DNA of 6,855 nucleotides from QHCF01 sp003244275 (GTDB lineage: Bacteria; Actinomycetota; Acidimicrobiia; Acidimicrobiales; QHCF01): positions 1 to 6,855 of the forward strand of contig DAIROT010000084.1 in NCBI GenBank assembly GCA_036806345.1, given 5' to 3'. How positions within the stretch are numbered: the first letter of the stretch is position 1; the number at the start of each line of letters is the position of its first letter. The notes beneath the pieces were generated by a model. That model worked only from the letters and a program-made list of their open reading frames with translations, ran no database searches and had not been told where the DNA came from. Below, in pieces: positions 1 to 5,391 of the stretch. A program made the position numbers and the translations under genes.

Positions 1-1803
1 GCGCCGGTTGGCCAGCTCGCGGGAGAGCTTGAGCTCCATGTTGCCGGTGCCCTTGAACTCCTCGAAGATCACCTCGTCCATCCGCGACCCGGTCTCGACG
101 AGGGCGGTGGCCAGGATGGTGAGCGAGCCCCCCTCCTCGATATTGCGGGCCGAGCCGAAGAACTTCTTGGGTGGGTAGAGCGCACCTGAGTCCACGCCGC
201 CGGACATGATCCGCCCGGTGGCCGGCTGGGCCAGGTTGTAGGCCCGGGCCAGGCGGGTGATCCCGTCCAGGACGATGACCACGTCCTTGCCGGACTCGAC
301 CATGCGCTTGGCTCGCTCGATGGCCAGCTCGGCCACTGCGGTGTGCTCCTCGGAGGGCCGGTCGAAGGTGGATGCCACCACCTCGCCCTTTACCGACCGA
401 CGCATGTCGGTTACCTCCTCGGGCCGCTCGTCGACCAGCAGCACCATGAGGTGGACCTCGGGGTTGTTGGCCTCGATGGAGTGGGCGATCTGCTTGAGCA
501 CCGTCGTCTTGCCCGCCTTGGGGGGAGAGACGATCAGGCCTCGCTGGCCCTTGCCGATGGGCGAGAGCAGGTCGACGATGCGGGCCGTCATGTTGGCCGA
601 GTCTCCCGGCACCTCCAGGTTCAGTCGCTCGTCGGGGAACAGTGGCGTGAGATCCTCGAACCGGGGGCGCTGGTTGGCCTCCTCGGGGGTCATCCCGCTC
701 ACCGTGTCCACCCGCAGCAGGGCTGGGTAGGTCTCGGTGGAGCCGGCTGGGCGACTGGTTCCCTCGATGTGGTCTCCCTTGCGCAGGCCAAACCGGCGGA
801 CCTGGCTCATCGAGACGTACACGTCCCGGGCGTTGGCCAGGAAGCCATGGGTGCGCAGGAAGCCGTAGCCCTTCTCATGCAGGTCGAGCAGACCGGTGAC
901 CGCTACCGGCTCACCCTGAAACGGGGCTTCGTTGGCGCTGCCCTGCAGGTCACCACTGCTGCGCTCGGTGCGCTCGCCACGTTCCCGGTCCCGCCCACGA
1001 CCGCGGCGCCGGCTGCGGCGGTTGCCCGGCTCGCCACCGCCGTCACCGTGCTGACCTCCAGCCTGCTGGCCGCCAGCCTGCTGGCCGCCACCCTGGGCCC
1101 GGTGAGACTGGTTCGGTCCAGGTTGGGCCTGGGTGAGCGTCTCTTGAGCCTGGCTGTCCTGGCCGTGGCTGTCCCGGCCGTGGCTGTCCCGGCCGTGGCC
1201 ATTGTTGCGATCCCCGTCCTGGGCGCTCTGGTCCTGGCCGCCGCGCACCTGAGCCGGTGGGGACTGCTCCTCCGTCCGCTCGGTCTGCTCGACTCGATCC
1301 AGGCTGGCGTTGTCCCCCCGACCGGTGCCAACCCGCCGCGACCGGACCGGGCCCTGGTCGGCGTGCTCTGGCCCGACGTGCTCTGGCCCGACGTGCTCTG
1401 GCCCGACGTGCTCTGGCCCGGCGTGCTCTGGCCCGGCGTGCTGGCCGGCGTCGCTCGGCACGTCCGACGCGCTCCGCATGGGCAACGGCAGGCGCTCCTG
1501 GCCCGCACCGGCGGGTGGCGTGGTATTGGCGGGGTTGTACCCGGCCGCCGGAGCGGTGTCCCGGCTGGCCGAGGCGGTGTCCCGCGGCCGGCTCGGGGGA
1601 CTCCCGCCGTTGGACGCCGTGGTCGTCATACCGTTGTCGCCGCCGGATACTCCGATGCCAGTAGCGCGCAGGATCTCGTCGATGATCACTGCCTTCCTGG
1701 CCCGTGAGCCAGGCTTGAGAGCCATGGCCTCGGCTATGGCCTGGAGCTCGTCGCGCTCCTTGCCTTCCAGAACCGATCGCTCGAGCTGCTGCTCTGTGCT
1801 CAC
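1..1803 (-). CDS. rho: Transcription termination factor Rho (3' end outside window)
   Basis: ATP-dependent hexameric RNA helicase that ends transcription. The minus strand is open for 601 codons to the window edge. Residues 7-45 look like the Rho_N domain (AIAEAMALKPGSRARKAVII). Residues 46-300 are a low-complexity insert rich in Gly, Gln, Arg, Asp and His, ending in an Arg-rich patch (RRSRRRGRGRDRERGERTER). From about 300 comes the cold-shock RNA-binding domain (GLLDLHEKGYGFLRTHGF), then the RecA-like motor: Walker A PPKAGKTT at 427-434, catalytic-type DERPEEVTDM at 458-467, Walker B VLDGITRLARAYN from 511, and the loop SGGVDSGALYPPKKFFGSARN. It breaks off after KLSRELANRR, so roughly 50 C-terminal residues are missing. 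The GTG start at 1801-1803 is chosen because GAGG lies 6 bases upstream; an in-frame GTG at 1813-1815 would overlap that site. Long inserts between Rho_N and the RNA-binding domain are known in actinobacterial Rho. The Gly at 514 replaces the usual Ser. Identity is certain; the start is likely. Confidence 0.97.
   Translation of the reverse strand, partial: MSTEQQLERSVLEGKERDELQAIAEAMALKPGSRARKAVIIDEILRATGIGVSGGDNGMTTTASNGGSPPSRPRDTASASRDTAPAAGYNPANTTPPAGAGQERLPLPMRSASDVPSDAGQHAGPEHAGPEHVGPEHVGPEHVGPEHADQGPVRSRRVGTGRGDNASLDRVEQTERTEEQSPPAQVRGGQDQSAQDGDRNNGHGRDSHGRDSHGQDSQAQETLTQAQPGPNQSHRAQGGGQQAGGQQAGGQHGDGGGEPGNRRSRRRGRGRDRERGERTERSSGDLQGSANEAPFQGEPVAVTGLLDLHEKGYGFLRTHGFLANARDVYVSMSQVRRFGLRKGDHIEGTSRPAGSTETYPALLRVDTVSGMTPEEANQRPRFEDLTPLFPDERLNLEVPGDSANMTARIVDLLSPIGKGQRGLIVSPPKAGKTTVLKQIAHSIEANNPEVHLMVLLVDERPEEVTDMRRSVKGEVVASTFDRPSEEHTAVAELAIERAKRMVESGKDVVIVLDGITRLARAYNLAQPATGRIMSGGVDSGALYPPKKFFGSARNIEEGGSLTILATALVETGSRMDEVIFEEFKGTGNMELKLSRELANRR
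1060..1089 (-). repeat. 15-bp tandem repeat in rho, two exact copies (QQAGG)
   Basis: Two identical 15-bp units (plus strand agcctgctggccgcc) encode the Gln-Gln-Ala-Gly-Gly repeats of the Rho low-complexity insert. A degenerate third unit (QHGDG) follows in the protein. The period keeps the frame, so copy-number change would lengthen or shorten the insert without disrupting the gene. Confidence 0.85.
1152..1196 (-). repeat. 15-bp tandem repeat in rho, three copies (HGRDS)
   Basis: Three 15-bp units (plus strand ggctgtcccggccgt; the first copy has one t for c change) encode His-Gly-Arg-Asp-Ser, His-Gly-Arg-Asp-Ser and His-Gly-Gln-Asp-Ser, at residues 203-217 of the Rho insert. The frame is preserved. 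Confidence 0.88.
1366..1440 (-). repeat. 15-bp tandem repeat in rho, five copies (H-A/V-G-P-E)
   Basis: Five 15-bp units in a row (plus strand ctctggcccgacgtg or ctctggcccggcgtg) encode His-Ala-Gly-Pro-Glu twice and then His-Val-Gly-Pro-Glu three times, residues 122-146 of Rho. The units differ only at one base that switches Ala and Val, which suggests recent slippage or homogenisation. The array lies in the disordered insert, away from the catalytic core. Confidence 0.93.
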
Positions 1804-1809
1804 CGGGTA

Positions 1810-1815
1810 CCTCAC
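1810..1815 (-). promoter_or_regulatory. Ribosome binding site of rho
   Basis: The minus strand reads GTGAGG followed by six bases (TACCCG) and then the GTG start at 1803-1801. The spacing is ideal for the anti-Shine-Dalgarno sequence and argues for this start over the in-frame GTG that overlaps the site itself. Confidence 0.7.
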
Positions 1816-1825
1816 TTGTTCTGCT

Positions 1826-1842
1826 GGGATGGGATGGGACGG
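1826..1842 (-). promoter_or_regulatory. C-rich, G-poor tract upstream of rho (possible rut-like site)
   Basis: The minus-strand transcript would read CCGUCCCAUCCCAUCCC here, a pyrimidine tract with repeated CAUCCC, about 11 bases before the ribosome binding site. Rho's primary RNA site favours pyrimidine-cytosine dinucleotides in unstructured, G-poor RNA, and rho autoregulation through its leader is known in Escherichia coli. That this tract serves such a role is an inference; it is short for a complete rut site. Confidence 0.3.
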
Positions 1843-1958
1843 AGCCGGACGCTGCCCGGCAAATGCGCTCCGGTTACCGGCTTGGACCAGTTGGCCAACG
1901 CACCTTGGTGCCACCGGTTCCGGCCCCGGGTGGGGCGCGGTTGACAATGGCGCACAAA

Positions 1959-2020
1959 CGGGGAGACGACCGGCCTAAAGCTGGCTCATACAAATAACCG
2001 TCTCCCCGCTCTGCTCGGGG
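1959..2020 (-). promoter_or_regulatory. Two mutually exclusive hairpins in the rho leader
   Basis: On the minus strand the RNA would contain, in order, CCCCG (2020-2016), CGGGGAGACG (2008-1999) and CGUCUCCCCG (1968-1959). The second block can pair with the first in a 5-bp stem with a 7-base loop, or with the third in a perfect 10-bp stem with a 30-base loop. Both structures use the same five bases, so they compete, the logic of an attenuator or switch. The larger stem is followed by UUUGUG only, so it is not a classic intrinsic terminator. The inverted repeats are seen directly; a regulatory role is inferred. Confidence 0.5.
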
Positions 2021-2036
2021 GAATCCCTGAGCCGCT

Positions 2037-2052
2037 GATCGGTTACCCGATC
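2037..2052 (-). promoter_or_regulatory. Hairpin with GUAA tetraloop near the 5' end of the rho leader
   Basis: The minus strand reads GATCGG-GTAA-CCGATC, a perfect 6-bp stem closed by a GNRA-type tetraloop, about 20 bases after the predicted transcription start. Such loops are very stable in RNA. On the plus strand the loop would be UUAC, so the favourable tetraloop exists only in the rho-sense transcript. Confidence 0.5.
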
Positions 2053-2077
2053 GCCACGGCCTCGAGTGGCACCGACA

Positions 2078-2106
2078 ATGATAGCGCCCTAACCGATCCC
2101 TGACAA
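2078..2106 (-). promoter_or_regulatory. Sigma-70-type promoter for rho
   Basis: The minus strand has TTGTCA (2106-2101) and TATCAT (2083-2078) with exactly 17 bases between; each hexamer matches the consensus at 5 of 6 positions. Transcription would begin near 2072 and give a leader of about 268 bases before the rho start. The -35 box lies only 23 bases beyond the thrC stop codon and no terminator is visible between, so rho may also receive transcripts from hom-thrC. Confidence 0.65.
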
Positions 2107-2129
2107 CTCAACGGCGACAGTTCAGATGC

Positions 2130-3215
2130 TCAGAGGGCGAGCTCGGTCCTCACCGCGCCCAGGTCGGCGTCCACCACCATGGGAACCGCGATCTGGCTGA
2201 TGGCGATGTCCGGGTCCTTGAGCCCATGTCCGGTGAGCACGCACACCACCGTGGAGCCCGCCGGAGCCCCAACCTCCAGCAGACCAGCTACCGACGCGGC
2301 CGACGCCGGCTCACAGAAAACCGACTCTGCGCTGGCCAGGAACCGGTAAGCGGCCAGGATGGCCTCGTCGGTGACGGCCAGGATGGCTCCTCCCGACTCC
2401 GATGCGGCGGCCGTGGCTCCATACCACGAGGCGGGTCGCCCGATGCGGATGGCGGTCGCCACCGTGTCCGGTGACTCGATGGGATGACCCTCGACGATAG
2501 GGGCCGCGCCGGCCGCCTGGAAGCCCAGCATCCGCGGCAGCCGGGTGGCCTGCCCGGCATTGCGATATTCGCAGTAGCCCTTCCACCAGGCGGTGATGTT
2601 GCCGGCGTTGCCCACCGGGATACACAAGATGTCGGGGGCGTCCCCCAGGACGTCCACCACCTCGAAGGCGGCTGTCTTCTGGCCGTCGATGCGGTGCGGG
2701 TTCACCGAGTTGACCACCGTTACCGGTGCCTGCTCGGCCAGCTCGCGCACGATGGCCAAGGCGTCGTCGAAGTTGCCCCTCACCTGTAGCACCCTGGCCC
2801 CGTGCACCAGGGCCTGGGCCAGCTTGCCCAAGGCTATGTAACCCTCCGGTATGAGGACCGCGCAGGTGAGCCCGGCCCGACCCGCGTAGGCGGCGGCCGA
2901 CGCCGAGGTGTTGCCCGTCGAAGCGCATACCACCGCCCTGTCTCCCGCCTCGGCCGCCTTGGAGATGGCCAGCGTCATCCCCCGGTCCTTGAACGACCCG
3001 GTGGGATTGGCCCCCTCCACCTTGAGCAGGACCCGGGCCCCCACTCGCTCGGACAGCCGGGGGGCCTCCAGGAGGGGCGTGGCCCCCTCGGCCAGGCTGA
3101 TCACCGGTGTGGCGGCCGACACCGGCAGGAAGTCGCGGTACTCCTCGATCACTCCCCGCCAGGGTGTGAGGCGGGCCGGTGTGAGTCGGGCCGGTGTGAG
3201 CCGGGAGGGCGTCAC
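2130..3215 (-). CDS. thrC: Threonine synthase
   Basis: PLP enzyme of the cytoplasm that turns O-phospho-L-homoserine into L-threonine and phosphate, the last step of threonine synthesis. The 361 residues are the usual length for the short actinobacterial class and I recognise close similarity to mycobacterial ThrC throughout. NPTGSFKDRG carries the PLP lysine at 76, ASTGNTSASAAAY at 98-110 is the substrate loop, PVGNAGN at 200-206 holds the cofactor phosphate, and TGHGLKD at 328-334 supplies the residue near the pyridine nitrogen. The GTG start overlaps the hom stop as GTGA, which favours translational coupling. The first 20 residues are odd: three copies of an Arg-Leu-Thr-Pro unit encoded by 15-bp repeats. 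An alternative GTG at 3152-3150 (before IEEYRDFLPV) would remove them but leave a gap after hom. The function is secure; the start is less so. Confidence 0.96.
   Translation of the reverse strand: MTPSRLTPARLTPARLTPWRGVIEEYRDFLPVSAATPVISLAEGATPLLEAPRLSERVGARVLLKVEGANPTGSFKDRGMTLAISKAAEAGDRAVVCASTGNTSASAAAYAGRAGLTCAVLIPEGYIALGKLAQALVHGARVLQVRGNFDDALAIVRELAEQAPVTVVNSVNPHRIDGQKTAAFEVVDVLGDAPDILCIPVGNAGNITAWWKGYCEYRNAGQATRLPRMLGFQAAGAAPIVEGHPIESPDTVATAIRIGRPASWYGATAAASESGGAILAVTDEAILAAYRFLASAESVFCEPASAASVAGLLEVGAPAGSTVVCVLTGHGLKDPDIAISQIAVPMVVDADLGAVRTELAL
3163..3207 (-). repeat. 15-bp tandem repeat at the start of thrC, three copies (RLTPA)
   Basis: Three imperfect 15-bp units (plus strand ggtgtgag, then g, t or c, then cggg, then cc or ag) encode Arg-Leu-Thr-Pro-Ala twice and a related Ser-Arg-Leu-Thr-Pro at the N-terminus of threonine synthase. 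The units lie just after the hom/thrC overlap and before the conserved part of the enzyme begins, so they add a non-family tail. The period matches the repeats in neighbouring rho. Confidence 0.85.
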
Positions 3216-4501
3216 TCGGGCCCGATCACCCGCAGCAGGCCGCCCACCCGTTCCACCGCATCCAGATGGCGCAGGGCCGAGAGGGTGGCCTGTAGGTCAC
3301 CCTCAGTGGCCGTGTGAGTGATGAAGACCAAGTGGGCCTCGTCCCCCAGCCCCACCTGTTCCATGGAGCGGATGGAGACTCGGTGCTCGCCAAAGGTGGC
3401 CGCCACCGCCCCCAGCACTCCGGGCCGGTCGACCACGTCGATGGTGATGTAGTACTGGGAGCGCAGGGCGTCGATGGGGCTGATCCGGGCTCTCTGGCGT
3501 ACGACGGTGCGACCACCTATACCTGAACGCAGGTTGTGGGCCGCGTCCACCAAATCGCCCAGCACGGCCGCGGCCGTGGGCAGTCCGCCGGCTCCCCGGC
3601 CGTAGAACATCAGCTGTCCAACCGCCTCGCCCTCGATGAACACCGCGTTGTACGAGTCACGTACGCCGGCCAGCGGGTGGTCCCTTGGGACCATGGCGGG
3701 ATGAACCCGTACCGCGATGGCCCCGTCCTCGGCTCGTTCGGCCACCGCCAGCAGCTTCACCTCGTAACCCAGGCGTCGGGCGAAGGCGATATCGGTCGAC
3801 TCGACTCCAGTGATGCCCTCCCGGTACACGTCGCCGGCCACCACGTCGCGCCCAAAGGCGAGACTGGCCAAGATGGCTGCCTTGGCGCTGGCGTCATCGC
3901 CCTCCACGTCGGCGGTGGGGTCCCGCTCGGCCAGCCCCAGTCTCTGGGCCTCGGCCAGGGCCTCGCCGTAGGCCATATTGTTCTCGCTCATCCGGGTGAG
4001 GATGTAGTTGGTGGTGCCGTTGACGATCCCCATCACCCGGTGGATGCGCTCTCCCGCCAGTGACTCTCTCAGGGGGCGGATCAGGGGAATGGCGCCGGCC
4101 ACGGCCGCCTCATAGAGGAGGTCGAGCCCGGCTGACGCCGCCGCCTCGAACAGCTCGGAGCCCACGTTGGCCAACAACTCCTTGTTGGCCGTCACTACCG
4201 GCTTGCCGGCGGCCAGAGCGGCCAGGATGAGAGTGCGAGCCGGCTCGATCCCGCCCATCAACTCCACCACCACGTCCACTGCGGGGTCGCTCACCACCGA
4301 TGCCGCCTCGTGAGTCAGCAGCTCCTGGTCGATCTTCACCGACCGCTCTCGGGCCAGGTTGCGCACCGCCACTCGGGTCACCCTCAGCCGGACACCGGTG
4401 CGCTCGGCGATCCCATCGCCGTCCGCCGCCAAGAGCCGGACAAGTGCCCCGCCCACGTGCCCGCAGCCGAGCACTCCGACCCTCACCTCGGCGCCGGCCA
4501 C
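3212..4501 (-). CDS. hom: Homoserine dehydrogenase with C-terminal ACT domain
   Basis: Reduces aspartate 4-semialdehyde to homoserine with NAD(P)H, the branch point to threonine and methionine. The 429 residues match the monofunctional ACT-containing class. GVLGCGHVGG (G12, G14, G17) starts the Rossmann fold; VVELMGG (78-84) and TANKELL with K107 line the cofactor site; NGTTNYILT at 161-169 and GDDASAKAA at 201-209 form the catalytic part, with D203 and K207 spaced like the Asp/Lys pair of yeast homoserine dehydrogenase. The ACT domain (about 351-425, YITIDVVDRPGVLGAVAATF) suggests feedback by threonine, as known for the family. The start is uncertain: an in-frame stop lies four codons upstream, the GTG at 4499-4501 has GAGGAG directly against it, and a second GTG at 4484-4486 would begin nearer the conserved fold. 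hom overlaps thrC by 4 bases, so the two are an operon. No strong promoter was seen in the 90 bases upstream. Confidence 0.97.
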   Translation of the reverse strand: MAGAEVRVGVLGCGHVGGALVRLLAADGDGIAERTGVRLRVTRVAVRNLARERSVKIDQELLTHEAASVVSDPAVDVVVELMGGIEPARTLILAALAAGKPVVTANKELLANVGSELFEAAASAGLDLLYEAAVAGAIPLIRPLRESLAGERIHRVMGIVNGTTNYILTRMSENNMAYGEALAEAQRLGLAERDPTADVEGDDASAKAAILASLAFGRDVVAGDVYREGITGVESTDIAFARRLGYEVKLLAVAERAEDGAIAVRVHPAMVPRDHPLAGVRDSYNAVFIEGEAVGQLMFYGRGAGGLPTAAAVLGDLVDAAHNLRSGIGGRTVVRQRARISPIDALRSQYYITIDVVDRPGVLGAVAATFGEHRVSIRSMEQVGLGDEAHLVFITHTATEGDLQATLSALRHLDAVERVGGLLRVIGPE

Positions 4502-4556
4502 CTCCTCACGCTATCGCTTGCCCGCGCCGCCTCGACCAAATAGCGGAGGTGGGCAG

Positions 4557-4584
4557 TTCGAGCCTGTAGCGCGTGAACTAGTAT
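4557..4584 (+). promoter_or_regulatory. Weak candidate promoter for the toxin-antitoxin module
   Basis: TAGTAT at 4579-4584 matches 4 of 6 -10 bases, with a poor -35-like TTCGAG at 4557-4562, 16 bases upstream. The -10 ends 7 bases before the ATG at 4592, so transcription would begin at or next to the start codon and the mRNA would be leaderless. This fits the absence of any Shine-Dalgarno sequence before that ATG. Leaderless mRNAs are common in actinobacteria. Confidence 0.35.
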
Positions 4585-4588
4585 TCAC
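4573..4588. promoter_or_regulatory. Palindrome ahead of the antitoxin gene (possible operator)
   Basis: GTGAACTAGTATTCAC has perfect 5-bp arms (GTGAA/TTCAC) around a 6-base centre and contains a second, offset palindrome ACTAGT. It overlaps the candidate -10 box and ends 3 bases before the antitoxin start. Ribbon-helix-helix antitoxins usually bind such sites to repress their own operon, so this is the natural candidate operator. It lies about 70 bases upstream of hom as well. Binding is inferred. Confidence 0.45.
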
Positions 4589-4591
4589 TAC

Positions 4592-5014
4592 ATGAGTTCC
4601 CCGCTGTCGATCCGCTTCGAAGACGAGTTACTCGACCGGCTTCGCCGCGCTGTGCGGGCGTCGCCGGGGGCAACCGTCTCGGGCCTCGCACAGCGGTTGG
4701 TGGACGAGGGGCTGCGGATGATCGAGTATCCAGGCGTCGTGTTCAAGGACGGGCCGACCGGTCGCCGGGCAGCCCTGGTCCTCGGTCCTGACATCTGGGA
4801 GGTCGTCAAGGTAGTGAAGGAGCTGGACGAGCGAGGGCCGACAGCAGTCGAAGGCACGGCCGAGCTGCTCAACCTTTCCCAGCAGAGAGTAGAGCTGGCG
4901 CTTCGCTACTACGGCGTCTACCGCACTGAGATAGATGCGGAGATGGCCCAGGCGGACCAGGAGGCGACCGAGGCGGAGAGAGCCTGGGCCACCCGCCAGC
5001 GGCTGCTGGCTTGA
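4592..5014 (+). CDS. Antitoxin: ribbon-helix-helix plus DUF433-like domain
   Basis: Probable antitoxin and autorepressor of a type II toxin-antitoxin pair. The 140 residues fall into an N-terminal ribbon-helix-helix-like part (2-43: strand LSIRF, helix EDELLDRLRRAVR, then TVSGLAQRLVDEGLRM) and a DUF433-like part (46-107: YPGVVFKDGPTGRRAALVLG, DIWEVVKVVKEL, LLNLSQQRVELALRYY). The latter has the usual Pro-Gly start and the closing helix that ends in an RYY/RYA-type motif. The C-terminus (112-140, Glu/Ala/Gln-rich) should be helical or flexible and is where antitoxins often wrap their toxin. It starts at ATG without a ribosome binding site, next to a palindrome, and its stop overlaps the toxin start as TTGA. 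The domain calls are from pattern recognition. Pairing of DUF433 proteins with DUF5615 proteins is common in actinobacteria and supports the call. Possible alternative: a plain regulator. Confidence 0.75.
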   Translation: MSSPLSIRFEDELLDRLRRAVRASPGATVSGLAQRLVDEGLRMIEYPGVVFKDGPTGRRAALVLGPDIWEVVKVVKELDERGPTAVEGTAELLNLSQQRVELALRYYGVYRTEIDAEMAQADQEATEAERAWATRQRLLA

Positions 5015-5391
5015 TCGGACCTGGCCGCCACGAGACGCCACGGCTCCTGCTCGACGAGATGTTCTCACCGGTCATCGCGGAGGCGCTGGCCGGCCGGGGC
5101 ATTGAAGTGACAGCGGTGGCGGCGACTGCAGAACTGCGGGCCATGAGCGACGTCGATCTGTTCGAATGGGCCGCGGCTGGTGGGTATCACCTGGTCACCG
5201 AGAACGTGAAGGACTTCGCCCGCCTCTTGAGCGCGGCCCAGGGGACCGGAAAGAAGGCACCCGGAGTGCTTTTCACCAACAGCCGTTGCTTCCCGCGGTC
5301 CCGGCGAAACCCAGGCCCGCTGATCGCAGCGCTCGATGCATGGCTGGGGGCACCAGCTCACCCGTCCGAAGACTGGCTCCAGCCAACCTGA
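5011..5391 (+). CDS. Toxin: DUF5615 / PIN-like nuclease
   Basis: Probable ribonuclease toxin of the type II pair. In 126 residues it shows the PIN-like layout: LLLDEMFSP with the first acidic residue D15, a helix ending in an alternating beta strand (GIEVTAVA), MSDVDLFEWAAAGGYHLVTENVKDF with acidic D47, D49 and D68, and a closing strand GVLFTN at 85-90. PIN domains bind metal through clustered Asp/Glu residues and cut RNA; the DUF5615 family is related but little tested. The start is TTG at 5011-5013, overlapping the antitoxin TGA by 4 bases, with no clear ribosome binding site, so translation probably depends on reinitiation from the antitoxin, which keeps the toxin below its antidote. The next ATG (5059) would delete D15, so it is not the start. 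The gene looks complete and undamaged. It converges with lysA. Confidence 0.78.
   Translation: MIGPGRHETPRLLLDEMFSPVIAEALAGRGIEVTAVAATAELRAMSDVDLFEWAAAGGYHLVTENVKDFARLLSAAQGTGKKAPGVLFTNSRCFPRSRRNPGPLIAALDAWLGAPAHPSEDWLQPT

Noticed and set aside
903..1508. Minus-strand open frame of 201 codons
   Set aside because: Out of frame with the Rho motifs; it shows the 15-bp repeats in a wrong frame (Ser-Gly-Gln-Ser-Thr type units) and stops inside the RNA-binding domain.
343..1707. Long plus-strand open frame of 454 codons
   Set aside because: It is the antisense shadow of rho. The minus strand carries unmistakable Rho motifs over the same bases, while this frame has no family features and only mirrored low complexity.
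1870..1936. Short palindromes CCGGTTACCGG, GTTGGCCAAC, GCACCTTGGTGC and a GCCCC/GGGGC stem in the rho leader
   Set aside because: They exist and may add structure to the leader, but short GC-rich dyads are expected in such DNA and none alone supports a function.
1941..1969. TTGACA on the plus strand as a promoter
   Set aside because: A perfect -35-like hexamer, but no acceptable -10 box at 16-18 bases and no plus-strand gene downstream before the antisense of thrC.
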